Origin: Sediminicola sp035798135
GTDB lineage: Bacteria; Bacteroidota; Bacteroidia; Flavobacteriales; Flavobacteriaceae
Reading direction: 5' to 3'
DNA length: 64,000 nucleotides
Assembly (NCBI GenBank): GCA_035798135.1
Contig: JAPFBR010000007.1
Coordinates: forward strand, 62,001 to 126,000
Numbering within the stretch: position 1 is the stretch's first letter; the number at the start of each line of letters is the position of its first letter. The translations under genes were made by a program, and so were the position numbers. Below, one piece after another: positions 8,889 through 16,872 of the stretch. Under the pieces are notes generated by a model. That model was not told where the DNA came from. It was given only the letters and a program-made list of their open reading frames with translations, and made no database searches.

Positions 8889-10202
8889 CTACTTACCAAA
8901 TTTCATATAATCAGTCACTAAATTTACCATTGCATTGACCCCTACAATAAATCCACTTTCGTCAATAAAAAAGTCTGGAGTATGATGGGACGCAGCTGTT
9001 TTTGGATCCTTGCCCTTAGGCAAACCACCTATATAAAAATAAAATCCCGGCACCTCATTGGCAAAAAATGAAAAATCCTCTGCTCCAGTTTCCGCAGGAA
9101 CCAATATAACATTGGCTTCGCCAGCAGCACTTTTTAAAGAGGGTAGCATTTGTGCCGTTAATTCGATGTTATTAAAAGTAACGGGGTAATGACTGGAGTA
9201 CGGAAGCTCAACAATGGCCTCGGCCCCATTTAATTCGGCAGTTTTAGTCGCGATTTGGCGAATTCGTTCAAAGATTAATTTCTCATCAGCATCGCTTAAT
9301 GTCCTTACTGTACCCAACATCTCAACACTTTCTGGAATAATATTGGAACGATTCCCTCCATGTATGGAACCAATGGTTACTACAGCCGCATTTTCTGTAA
9401 TATTAACATTACGGCTAATGATGGTTTGAAGGTTGTTTATAATTTGGGCAGAGGTCACAATGGGATCAACAGAAGACCACGGTTCTGCACCATGTGCTGA
9501 CTTCCCTTTTACCGTTATTTTCAAATCTCCAACCCCGGCGAACATGCCACCTGGACGATATGAGATTTTCCCAACTTCCAGGAGTGCATTGATATGAAGT
9601 CCGAAAATAACATCAACTTTTGGATTGTTCAATGCCCCTTCCTTTACCATGAGCTCGGCACCGCCTTCTTCCCCTTTGGGAGCGCCCTCTTCAGCAGGTT
9701 GAAAAATAAATTTAACGGTTCCCTTTAAATTCTTTTGCATTCCGGACAAAACTTCTGCAACACCCATTAGAATTGCTACATGGGAATCGTGCCCACAGGC
9801 ATGCATCACATTGGTTTCATTCCCGTTGTAAATTGTTTTTACTTTGGACGCAAAGGGAACAGGAGTTCTTTCTAATACGGGTAAAGCATCCATATCTGCT
9901 CTTAAAGCTACTACAGGGCCTGGGAGACTACCTTTTAGAACTCCTATGACACCAGTTACCCCAACATTGGTTGTTACATCCATACCAAGGGACTTTAGAT
10001 GCTTTGCTACCATGTCAGCAGTTCGGATTTCTCGATTGCCCAATTCAGGATTTTGATGAATATCCCTGCGCCATGCTATCACCTTCTTTTCAATATTTTT
10101 TATGTTGGTTGGAATTTCGTTTTGGGTACCCTTGGATTGGGCATTTAAATTTAGATGACCAAAAAGACAGGTCAATACAAGCAATAGGATCGTTTTTTTC
10201 AT
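8889..10202 (-). CDS. Secreted M20-family amidohydrolase (N-acyl-amino-acid hydrolase type)
   Basis: 437 residues from the ATG at 10202, which begins a signal peptide (MKKTILLLVLTCLFGHLNLNAQ); the longer reading from 10235 adds an unlikely polar lead. Metal-site motifs of the M20D group are present: DMDALP, MHACGHDSHVA, the paired Glu in EEGAP, and a late ASHHTPDF. Relatives hydrolyse N-acyl amino acids, hippurate or auxin conjugates. The signal peptide puts the enzyme outside the cytoplasm. It is a single gene between the Crp-type regulator and the DoxX-like gene. The true substrate is not predictable. Confidence 0.85.
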   Translation of the reverse strand: MKKTILLLVLTCLFGHLNLNAQSKGTQNEIPTNIKNIEKKVIAWRRDIHQNPELGNREIRTADMVAKHLKSLGMDVTTNVGVTGVIGVLKGSLPGPVVALRADMDALPVLERTPVPFASKVKTIYNGNETNVMHACGHDSHVAILMGVAEVLSGMQKNLKGTVKFIFQPAEEGAPKGEEGGAELMVKEGALNNPKVDVIFGLHINALLEVGKISYRPGGMFAGVGDLKITVKGKSAHGAEPWSSVDPIVTSAQIINNLQTIISRNVNITENAAVVTIGSIHGGNRSNIIPESVEMLGTVRTLSDADEKLIFERIRQIATKTAELNGAEAIVELPYSSHYPVTFNNIELTAQMLPSLKSAAGEANVILVPAETGAEDFSFFANEVPGFYFYIGGLPKGKDPKTAASHHTPDFFIDESGFIVGVNAMVNLVTDYMKFGK

Positions 10203-10298
10203 TTTATGGGCTGTTTGGTTAAAAATGTAATACATCTTGACATTGAAGGACTGGACTGTGACATTTCATAAGAGGTTTTGCAGTGCATAATTTTATAT

Positions 10299-11045
10299 TT
10301 AGTTTTCTGTGTTTTCAAACTCCTCCAAGCATTGATCTAAAGGGGCTCCCTTATTGTGAATACATTCACAGAATTTAAATCCGGCAGTTTCATTTATGGT
10401 GTTTTTAAATTCTTCTTTACAATCTGACAAAGAATTTCTAGGCATAACTTCATAGCCAAATTGAGCTAATGCGAGAGCTATTCCGATTGTGATAATTACC
10501 CCTGTGAAAAACATAAATGGGAACGTGTTGCTATAGCTGGCAGGTTTTTCAATGATTCCGTAGTTTGAGAATCTCTTGAATGGCAAAATATATTTTAACC
10601 GATCATAATTCCAAATAAGAATATATAAATTGGCTAGAACCATTAATGGTGATGTTACGATAGAACCTTCAAAACGCAATGCAAAAGACAGTAACCAAAT
10701 ATTTACAATAATGGGTAAATATAGTAATGCTCCCAGAGTTACAGTTCTAGGTATTATCAACAAAACAGCAGCCACAACTTGGGCTATTCCAATGAACGTG
10801 TAATAATAACCGGTATGATGTAATGCTTCCAGATAAGCTCCCATTGGATGAATGACTGATAATCCACTAGCGAATCTTTCACCGACAATTTTCACCAATC
10901 CTGCAACGATGAAAGCGTAAGCTAATGCTAAACGACAAAAGATTGAAAATAACCAATACCACCTATTTCCCTTGATTTTGAGATAGAATTGTTCAAATGT
11001 TGATAAAGTATTCAATTGATTGTTGATGTTATAAATTACGCACAA
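10299..11045 (-). CDS. DoxX/MauE-like integral membrane protein
   Basis: About 248 residues, with helices near 32-55, 80-105, 110-130, 135-150 and 175-200, and a short cysteine-containing tail (FCECIHNKGAPLDQC). The LALAYAFIVAGLVKIVGERF stretch is typical of DoxX-type four-helix proteins. There is no in-frame ATG before the membrane region. The reading frame opens at a TTG (11045) that lies in the AACGTTGTGCG end of repeat D1, and a second TTG at 11012 is an alternative start. Function unknown; relatives are often tied to redox or quinone chemistry. Confidence 0.65.
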   Translation of the reverse strand: MCVIYNINNQLNTLSTFEQFYLKIKGNRWYWLFSIFCRLALAYAFIVAGLVKIVGERFASGLSVIHPMGAYLEALHHTGYYYTFIGIAQVVAAVLLIIPRTVTLGALLYLPIIVNIWLLSFALRFEGSIVTSPLMVLANLYILIWNYDRLKYILPFKRFSNYGIIEKPASYSNTFPFMFFTGVIITIGIALALAQFGYEVMPRNSLSDCKEEFKNTINETAGFKFCECIHNKGAPLDQCLEEFENTEN

Positions 11046-11076
11046 CGTTTGGTATAAGGTTATTTGCGTTGTTTAA

Positions 11077-11196
11077 GCACCTAATTTAGCAAATACATAC
11101 CGAATAGAATCCCGATAGCTATCGGGATTGAGTCCCGAAGCTTCGGGATTCGTAAGTTGGCTTGCTCTAGCAATTAATTTTATACGTTGTTGGCAA
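11077..11196. repeat. Repeat D1: ~120-bp structured element after the acyltransferase gene
   Basis: Nearly the same sequence recurs at 15301-15424. It contains two perfect palindromes in tandem (11108-11129 and 11133-11148, cores GATAGCTATC and GAAGCTTC). Its outer ends are imperfect mirror images (CAACAACGTATAA against TTATACCAAACGTTGTG at 11041-11058). The last codons of the acyltransferase gene lie in it. Confidence 0.75.
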
Positions 11197-12382
11197 CTGG
11201 CTTTTCTATTGTTTTCATAGGATATTTGCGACCATTTAGAAATTTTCCGATAAAAGTATTTCTTACTAAATAATGATAACTGACAAAGCAAATTATAGTT
11301 GTTAAAGAAAGTACAATTAGGAATTTTCCAACTGCTGGCAAGGGTAATTGCCAAATAAATGCTGGAATGATTGCCGTTAATGGTAAATGAATTAAATAAA
11401 CCCAATAAGATGAATCAGAAATGTAACGCATTCTTTCCGAATGGATACTGCCATAACGAATAAAAAGTCCAGTAATCCCAAACGTAAACAGACAGACCAC
11501 AACTGAACTATAGAGAATCAGTATTCCAGAATTAGTGTTCGGTGACAGTCCAGAATTTTGAATTATAAAACCTTGTATTGTAGCCAAAACAACTGCCCCA
11601 ATTGTGTAAATCCAATCGAAACGAACGAAAGTGTCCAAATGATGTTTTGATTTGAATAAAACCCAACCTATCAAATAGAAAACTAAATAATAAACGAAAG
11701 TGTTCAGTTCAGGAATTAAGGAAACCGAAGCCTCAACCATTGAAGTTCCCAAAATAGTTAATGTTAAAAATAATAAACCTGAAAAAAATAAAATTCTAGC
11801 CAAGGGTCTTTGGATAATCCAGTCGAATATTATTGTTGTTATTTGGGTCAATTTTCGTGCGTTCTTGAGCAAAAGTCCTAATAATACAGTTGTTCCAGTA
11901 ATCAATGCCAGATAATACAAAAACCATAAATGCGATGTTGTTTTTGGTGTAAAAGCCAAAAGATTTGTAAATGGTTTTAGAGCAATTTCTAACGGATTTT
12001 CTTGGTATAAAAAAACTGCATTTGTATAACCAAAGGCAAATACTGTGATTGGCCAAAGAAGAAATAAGAAAATAAGGAAAGGAAAAACAATTCTCGAAAT
12101 TCTATTTTTTACCATTCGTAATGGTTGCCTTTCATAAAAAAGCATTGCTCCAAAAAAACCTGCTACAAGAAAAAATATAGGCATTCGGAACGAATGAATT
12201 AAAAACACAATGGAATCGCTGAAAATGTGTGTCGTTTCAGGGTCTTTCAAAGACCAAGCGTCTCCGTGATAAGTTACATTGTAGGTCAAAGCCGAATGCA
12301 GAACAAGTCCCAATAGCATCATTATTGCACGTAAAGAGTCTAAAGAGTGAATTCGCTCTGTTTTCTGCAGTTTTATATTCAA
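11180..12382 (-). CDS. Acyltransferase family 3 membrane protein (OpgC-like)
   Basis: 400 residues with about ten membrane segments. The N terminus (RIHSLDSLRAIMMLLGLVLHS) and the first loop (FRMPIFFLVAGFFGAML, with the charged RISRIVFPFLIF after it) are those of acyltransferase_3 proteins, which O-acylate sugars, glucans or lipids at the inner membrane. The gene begins downstream of repeat U1 (12442-12601) and its last five codons are encoded by repeat D1. The lone, repeat-flanked setting gives no pathway; donor and acceptor are unknown. Confidence 0.85.
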   Translation of the reverse strand: MNIKLQKTERIHSLDSLRAIMMLLGLVLHSALTYNVTYHGDAWSLKDPETTHIFSDSIVFLIHSFRMPIFFLVAGFFGAMLFYERQPLRMVKNRISRIVFPFLIFLFLLWPITVFAFGYTNAVFLYQENPLEIALKPFTNLLAFTPKTTSHLWFLYYLALITGTTVLLGLLLKNARKLTQITTIIFDWIIQRPLARILFFSGLLFLTLTILGTSMVEASVSLIPELNTFVYYLVFYLIGWVLFKSKHHLDTFVRFDWIYTIGAVVLATIQGFIIQNSGLSPNTNSGILILYSSVVVCLFTFGITGLFIRYGSIHSERMRYISDSSYWVYLIHLPLTAIIPAFIWQLPLPAVGKFLIVLSLTTIICFVSYHYLVRNTFIGKFLNGRKYPMKTIEKPVANNV

Positions 12383-12441
12383 ATCTTCGTGTTAATTTCA
12401 GTTTTTCCTAATTCGGATGGTTTTTTTTTCAGCTTGTTGCC

Positions 12442-12601
12442 AACTATTGGCTAAAGTCAAGGAATTCACTTTATCCAATCATGTTTATTTTATAACAAGA
12501 TAGAGCATATTGCCTCAATTTTTAACGAACTCGCTATGATCTTATTGGAAGTTATCAACTTGTAGTAACTGTCGTTAGTGAAGGCTAAGGCTTGTATTGG
12601 T
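12442..12601. repeat. Repeat U1: ~160-bp element upstream of the acyltransferase gene
   Basis: It closely matches 16087-16246 over its full 160 bp. Both copies lie about 60 bp before the start of a minus-strand gene and contain a hairpin-forming AAAGTCAAGGAATTCACTTT. The 428-bp gap 12383-12811 holds this repeat plus a short minus-strand ORF beginning MKPYSESFKLKVL, which recalls the first residues of IS3 OrfA and then reads into the repeat. I do not call a transposase. Confidence 0.7.
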
Positions 12602-12811
12602 TTGATGGTAGGAAGGACCTTGAGTTTAAAACTCTCACTATAAGGTTTCATATAGCCATCATTTTTATACGTATACATTTGATTTAGTGTATGCCTACTT
12701 CAGGATGGGGCAAGCTTGTTTATAATGGTCTCATAAAAGAATAGTTGTGGGTTCTGAACACTAACTTTTCCATGTATGACTGATCTTTGATTTATAGTTT
12801 GGTTTTAGCAC

Positions 12812-13933
12812 TTAATTTTCCTCTCGCCATTTTGTGACTTTCAGAATCTTTTCGAAGATATTGGTGTTTTCATAAATCCCTATAAATTCTTCAGATCCAG
12901 GGCCATAAGCAAATACAGGTATCAAACTGGCAGAATGCCCGGTAGTAGAAAAGGTCATACCAATCTCACTATAATCACTATACTCCGTGCCATCTTCTTT
13001 TATCTTCTTTTTTGCAGCCAATGTAAAGCCACCCGTTTCATGATCAGAAGTTACAATCACTAATGTATTGCCTTCTTTATCAGCATAATCCAATGCTTTT
13101 CCTACAGCATCATCAAAATCAAGTAATTCAGATACAAGATACGGTGCATTATTAGCATGGCCACCCCAATCTATTTGAGAGCCTTCTGCCATCATAAAAA
13201 AACCTGAATTATCTTTACTTAAAAATTGAATGGCTAGTTCTGTTGCTTTAGGAAGAAAGTTATCTCGACCTTCAGTAACTGTAGGCATATCATATTTGGC
13301 TAGCAGAAACCCTGCCTTTTGGACAGATTGTATATTCGAGAAATCATTCAGAGCGATGGTGTCAATTGCGAATTTTTTTTCATTTAATGTCTTCATTAAA
13401 TTTTGTCCATCTTTTCGATTGATAAAAAACTGAAGTCCTCCACCGGCAAAAAAATCTATTTCCGATTGTACTAATTGTAAAGCTATTTCCTCCGCTGAGC
13501 CTCTATTAATTGTATGGGAATAGAAACTGGCTGGTGTAGCATGGGTAATAGAAGAAGTGGCGATCATTCCAGTTTTAATATTTTTCAATGAAACTATCTC
13601 AACCAAGTTTTTGACAACAGTTGAATCATCAGCTACTCCGATTGCACCATTGTATGTTTTCACTCCACATGCAAAAGCGGTTGCCGAAGCAGCAGAATCT
13701 GTTACATCCTGTCTGGAAGAGGAAGTTTTTATCAGGCCAATATTCTTAAATCGTGCGTAGTTTGGTGAAGACTCTTTGAAGTAGAAAGCAGAAGAAATCT
13801 GAGACAATCCAGTTCCGTCACTAATTAGAAGGATAACGTTTTTAGGGGCGACCTCTTCGTGGGTGGTAGTTTGGGACTTGCATGTAAACATTGTAAATGC
13901 AATGCAAACTAAAATGATGCTTCTTAATTTCAT
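12812..13933 (-). CDS. Alkaline phosphatase (PhoA superfamily) lipoprotein
   Basis: 373 residues. A lipoprotein signal ends FTC (Cys 18). Metal and catalytic motifs are intact: NVILLISDGTG (metal Asp 39), the nucleophile region VTDSAASATAFACG with Ser 80, IDWGGHANN, and TSDHETGGF. It hydrolyses phosphate monoesters at the cell surface or in the periplasm with two zinc ions and one magnesium. At this length it is shorter than E. coli PhoA and looks like the compact Bacteroidota form. No pho-box is recognisable. The downstream gene is unrelated. Confidence 0.9.
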   Translation of the reverse strand: MKLRSIILVCIAFTMFTCKSQTTTHEEVAPKNVILLISDGTGLSQISSAFYFKESSPNYARFKNIGLIKTSSSRQDVTDSAASATAFACGVKTYNGAIGVADDSTVVKNLVEIVSLKNIKTGMIATSSITHATPASFYSHTINRGSAEEIALQLVQSEIDFFAGGGLQFFINRKDGQNLMKTLNEKKFAIDTIALNDFSNIQSVQKAGFLLAKYDMPTVTEGRDNFLPKATELAIQFLSKDNSGFFMMAEGSQIDWGGHANNAPYLVSELLDFDDAVGKALDYADKEGNTLVIVTSDHETGGFTLAAKKKIKEDGTEYSDYSEIGMTFSTTGHSASLIPVFAYGPGSEEFIGIYENTNIFEKILKVTKWREEN

Positions 13934-14017
13934 GTAATTTCTAATTTGTTAAAAGCCATTTTCAACAGCTTTATAGTCTAATGAATTCGCTATTTAAGAG
14001 AGTGTCTGAAAATTAAA

Positions 14018-14150
14018 GGTAACGGTTTGCGTATGGTTAGTTGCATGGCTCGAGCAACTAAAATAGCAAAAGGAAATCGAACCTTAGGTAATTTAGTATA
14101 ATTTTCCGAGTACCATAAACCCATGCAATTGAATAACCCATTGTTAATCA
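14018..14150. repeat. attC-like inverted structure between phosphatase and DUF6544-like genes
   Basis: Inner arms TTGCATGG (14041-14048) and CCATGCAA (14121-14128) are exact complements. Outer arms (GGTAACGGTTTGCGTATGGTTA at 14018 onward and AATAACCCATTGTTAATC near 14132) pair with unpaired extra bases on one side. It has the same general plan as D1 and D2: a long folded site at a gene's 3' end, ending in AAC/GTT motifs. Confidence 0.4.
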
Positions 14151-14155
14151 CTTCA

Positions 14156-15247
14156 TTATTTTACGTTGTATTCTATATTCGTTATTTTTAGTTTTAACCA
14201 TGTCCATTTTCCACTATTCAATTTCCATTCTGCTTTCGCTTCCACTGGTATTTCTATCCCTTGCCTTGCTTCGGTTTTGGTTGCGGTTACAGTCCATTCG
14301 GTAGGTTCATTATCATTTGCATCCTTGTAACGCATTGCTATGAAACTTTTGAAATATCCATTTTCATCAAAGTGGAACACGCCCGAACCTTCTGTGCCAT
14401 TATATATCATTGTTGCTCGGGCGGAACGGTCATCAATTGCCTCCCAAGTAATGTAGGGATTTAAAGCAGCTGAAGGAAACCAAACAATTTCCGCCAAATA
14501 TCTCTGCATGGTTGCCTGATTTATTCTTTTATTATTCTTTGCGTTTACTACTGGAATAAGAGAAAATATTTTCATTGTCATTTCCCCTTTACCGTTCTCA
14601 AATTTATCCCGGCCTACCACATTGATTAGCGGATTCATTTTTAAATTTACCGACCAATTAAAAGCAGGGGGCTCAATTGTGAAATATTGTTTCGTTTTGG
14701 CAGTGTTCCAATCTTTCTGTTCGGGTTTCAATACTATTTGTGCGTCATGTTCCAAAAAAACACTTTTAATATTTTTATTTCCGACCATGCCGCTATTTAA
14801 TAGCCAATTCTGGACTGCAAATGGTAAATTCACAATCATTTGTTCCGTAATAATCTTTTCCTTGGTCGAAGTTAGACCGGACAGTAATTGCTTCGTTTCT
14901 ATATTGATTTTTCTCTGAAAATTAAAAGTTGAATATGCTAACAACGTTGAAATAAGGATAGCTAAATTTAGTATGGTGCCAAATTTGGCGTCTTTCCAAT
15001 AGCTAATGATTAGAAATTGAGACAACATAGCAGCAATAATTCCGAATATCAACCAATAATTGGACTGCATGGACAATAGAAATCCGGCTACAGCAAACAA
15101 CATAAAACTCAACAACCATATTATTCCGAAAGGTTTGGAAATAGGTTGGGAAATGGCATTGAATTCCGATAGACCAAATGCTTTTAGAAATCCGAATAAA
15201 TGGATAATTCCGTGTATTCCAATTATTATAATTAAAGCTATTCGCAT
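14156..15247 (-). CDS. DUF6544-like membrane-anchored protein
   Basis: 363 residues. Four hydrophobic segments in the first ~115 residues (starting MRIALIIIIGIHGIIHLFGFLKAF) are followed by a soluble domain of about 240 residues rich in beta strands, with NWSVNLKMNPLINVVGRDKFENGKGEM and AEIVWFPSAALNPYITWEAID in it. This layout matches uncharacterised Bacteroidota/Actinobacteria proteins grouped as DUF6544 (formerly DUF6920). No enzymatic motif is visible. The start lies directly after the folded repeat region D2, and the stop is just before the structure at 14018-14150. Confidence 0.6.
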   Translation of the reverse strand: MRIALIIIIGIHGIIHLFGFLKAFGLSEFNAISQPISKPFGIIWLLSFMLFAVAGFLLSMQSNYWLIFGIIAAMLSQFLIISYWKDAKFGTILNLAILISTLLAYSTFNFQRKINIETKQLLSGLTSTKEKIITEQMIVNLPFAVQNWLLNSGMVGNKNIKSVFLEHDAQIVLKPEQKDWNTAKTKQYFTIEPPAFNWSVNLKMNPLINVVGRDKFENGKGEMTMKIFSLIPVVNAKNNKRINQATMQRYLAEIVWFPSAALNPYITWEAIDDRSARATMIYNGTEGSGVFHFDENGYFKSFIAMRYKDANDNEPTEWTVTATKTEARQGIEIPVEAKAEWKLNSGKWTWLKLKITNIEYNVK

Positions 15248-15300
15248 CGTTTCTTTTGCTTGTGGCTAACAGATTTGAATAAAATTGGTAGCATTGGTGA

Positions 15301-15424
15301 GGCACTAAATTTAGCAAATACAAACCGAATAGAATCCCGATAGCTTTCAGGAGCGAGTCCCGAAGCTTCGGGGTTCATAACTAAGCTTGCATTAGCAATG
15401 AATTATACATGGTGTTGTGCAACG
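15301..15424. repeat. Repeat D2: ~120-bp structured element after the dioxygenase-like gene
   Basis: Second copy of D1. The perfect TCCCGAAGCTTCGGG-type palindrome is kept; the other palindrome (GATAGCTATC in D1) has decayed here (GATAGCTTTC). It abuts the stop codon of the gene at 15429-16061 and ends TGGTGTTGTGCAACG. Confidence 0.75.
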
Positions 15425-15428
15425 TTTT

Positions 15429-16061
15429 TTATTCATAGTCTGGAATATTCATTCCCAAAATTATATTTCTGTTCGCAGTCCAAATTCCATTTTTCTTTTC
15501 AAGTTTTACAATTCCTGAACCTCCTCGATTTTTTTCAGCCATTCTTTTTTCTTTTGTAAGTGTTAGGTCACTTTCAAAAAGGTAGCTGTCAATATAATAG
15601 GGTATGGTATTCGGCTCTTTAATATAAATATGAACGTGTTCCGGTTCATTCACTTCTGGATAAGGTGCAGGTCTAAAAGTGTAGAAAGTAAAATTACCAT
15701 CTTTCCCTGTTTTTAACCATCCACGATATTGTCCGTGCGTTTTTTCCCAACCAATTGGTTCATCACTTGGTTTATATATTCCATTTCTGTCTACGTGATA
15801 AATATACAGCAGCACATTTTCCGCAGGAGTTTTTCTGTCGTTTTGAAAAACAGTTCCCGTTATTTTAATTTTAGGCTCATTCTCTCTAAAACCAGGTAGA
15901 GTATCAGTCGCTTTTGGTGTAATATTTAACATCTTGAAATCCAAAACTGCTTTGCAATCTTGACAAGGACCACCTACATTTCTTTCGACTTTAGAGTTAG
16001 ATTGACCATTACAAGAAATAGTGATAAAAGCTAATAATAGTATTTCTAAATATTTTTTCAT
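15429..16061 (-). CDS. Intradiol ring-cleavage dioxygenase-like lipoprotein
   Basis: 210 residues with a lipoprotein signal (ITISC, Cys 17). The intradiol core spans roughly residues 65-205: HVDRNGIY, YRGWLKTGKDG, FRPAPYP, then HVHIYIKE. The four expected iron ligands (two Tyr, two His) are all there. Family enzymes split catechol rings with non-haem Fe(III). Bacteroidota lipoprotein forms are uncharacterised and may act on other substrates. A longer paralogue with a thioredoxin-like tail is at 24533-25747. The gene sits between repeats D2 and U2. Confidence 0.8.
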   Translation of the reverse strand: MKKYLEILLLAFITISCNGQSNSKVERNVGGPCQDCKAVLDFKMLNITPKATDTLPGFRENEPKIKITGTVFQNDRKTPAENVLLYIYHVDRNGIYKPSDEPIGWEKTHGQYRGWLKTGKDGNFTFYTFRPAPYPEVNEPEHVHIYIKEPNTIPYYIDSYLFESDLTLTKEKRMAEKNRGGSGIVKLEKKNGIWTANRNIILGMNIPDYE

Positions 16062-16086
16062 TCTAGTTTTTTTTCAAATGTGGCAC

Positions 16087-16246
16087 AACTATTGGATAAA
16101 GTCAAGGAATTCACTTTATCCAACCTTATTTATTTAATAGCAAAATAGAGCATATTACCTCAATTTTTAACTAACACGCTATGATCTTATTGGAAGTTAT
16201 CAACTTGTTGTTACAGTCGATAGTGAAGGCTAAGGCTTGTTTTGGC
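16087..16246. repeat. Repeat U2: ~160-bp element upstream of the dioxygenase-like gene
   Basis: Second copy of U1. Arms 16092-16102 and 16113-16123 (TTGGATAAAGT / ACTTTATCCAA) form a perfect 11-bp hairpin. On its far side it passes directly into a REP-like unit at 16262-16288. Confidence 0.7.
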
Positions 16247-16261
16247 ACAGAGGAGGCAAAG

Positions 16262-16288
16262 GACCTCTCGACTGCGCTCGAGGGAACC
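16262..16288. repeat. REP-like palindrome, single type-B unit
   Basis: GACCTCTCGACTGCGCTCGAGGG in the gap between the GNAT gene and repeat U2. It matches the type-B units of the other clusters almost exactly. Confidence 0.75.
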
Positions 16289-16314
16289 AGAGTGTACAAT
16301 CCATTCAGGTAGTC

Positions 16315-16872
16315 CTAGGATTGACTTTCTCTTATATCAGTTTCTAAAATTGCGTACTCAAAATTGTCGGACCAACCTGTTTTCAAGGGTAGCACTTGTC
16401 TTTTTTTGCCTTCCCTTATCATTCCCGAGTTTTCAAGCACTTTAATGGATCCTAAATTTTCTACGGCGCAGCCTGCTTCTATACGGTGTAGTTTTAACGT
16501 GTTGAATCCGTAGCTTATCATACCTTTTAAGGCCTCAGTGGCATATCCGTTATTCCATTGTTCCACATGTATTTTATACCATACTTCCCCTTTTTTATAC
16601 TTCCTGGAGCCTAGTTTCAGTCCAAATAAACCAACGAATTCTTGGGTTTTTCCCAGTTCTATGGCAAAAGTGTAGTTTTCAATTTCCTCCAAGTTGTTTT
16701 GGGCTATCCAGGGCTCAATAATTGCCTTTGTTTCTTCAATGTTATTAGGTATCCCCAAAGCATTAAATGCATCCGTCTCTGGTAGAGCGTGTAGGTTGTG
16801 TATAGCATCCAAATCCGATATTTCGATCAGTCTCAATGTTAGTCTGTCGGTATCTACTTGTATTTCGTTCAT
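16315..16872 (-). CDS. GNAT-family N-acetyltransferase (RimJ/RimL type)
   Basis: 185 residues. It opens TDRLTLRLIEISDLDAI, has the acetyl-CoA region around WYKIHVEQWNNGYATEALKGMISYGF, and ends with the HRIEAGCAVENLGSIKVLENSGM block that is characteristic of the RimJ/RimL/SpeG-like branch. These enzymes acetylate N-terminal amino groups of proteins or small amines. It overlaps the MFS gene upstream by four bases (ATGA), so the two are translated together; the acceptor could be related to what the transporter handles. Confidence 0.85.
   Translation of the reverse strand: MNEIQVDTDRLTLRLIEISDLDAIHNLHALPETDAFNALGIPNNIEETKAIIEPWIAQNNLEEIENYTFAIELGKTQEFVGLFGLKLGSRKYKKGEVWYKIHVEQWNNGYATEALKGMISYGFNTLKLHRIEAGCAVENLGSIKVLENSGMIREGKKRQVLPLKTGWSDNFEYAILETDIRESQS

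Noticed and set aside
12490..12678. 62-codon ORF starting like an IS3 OrfA
   Set aside because: Only the first ~13 residues recall a transposase; the rest is read from repeat U1. Not enough for an IS call.
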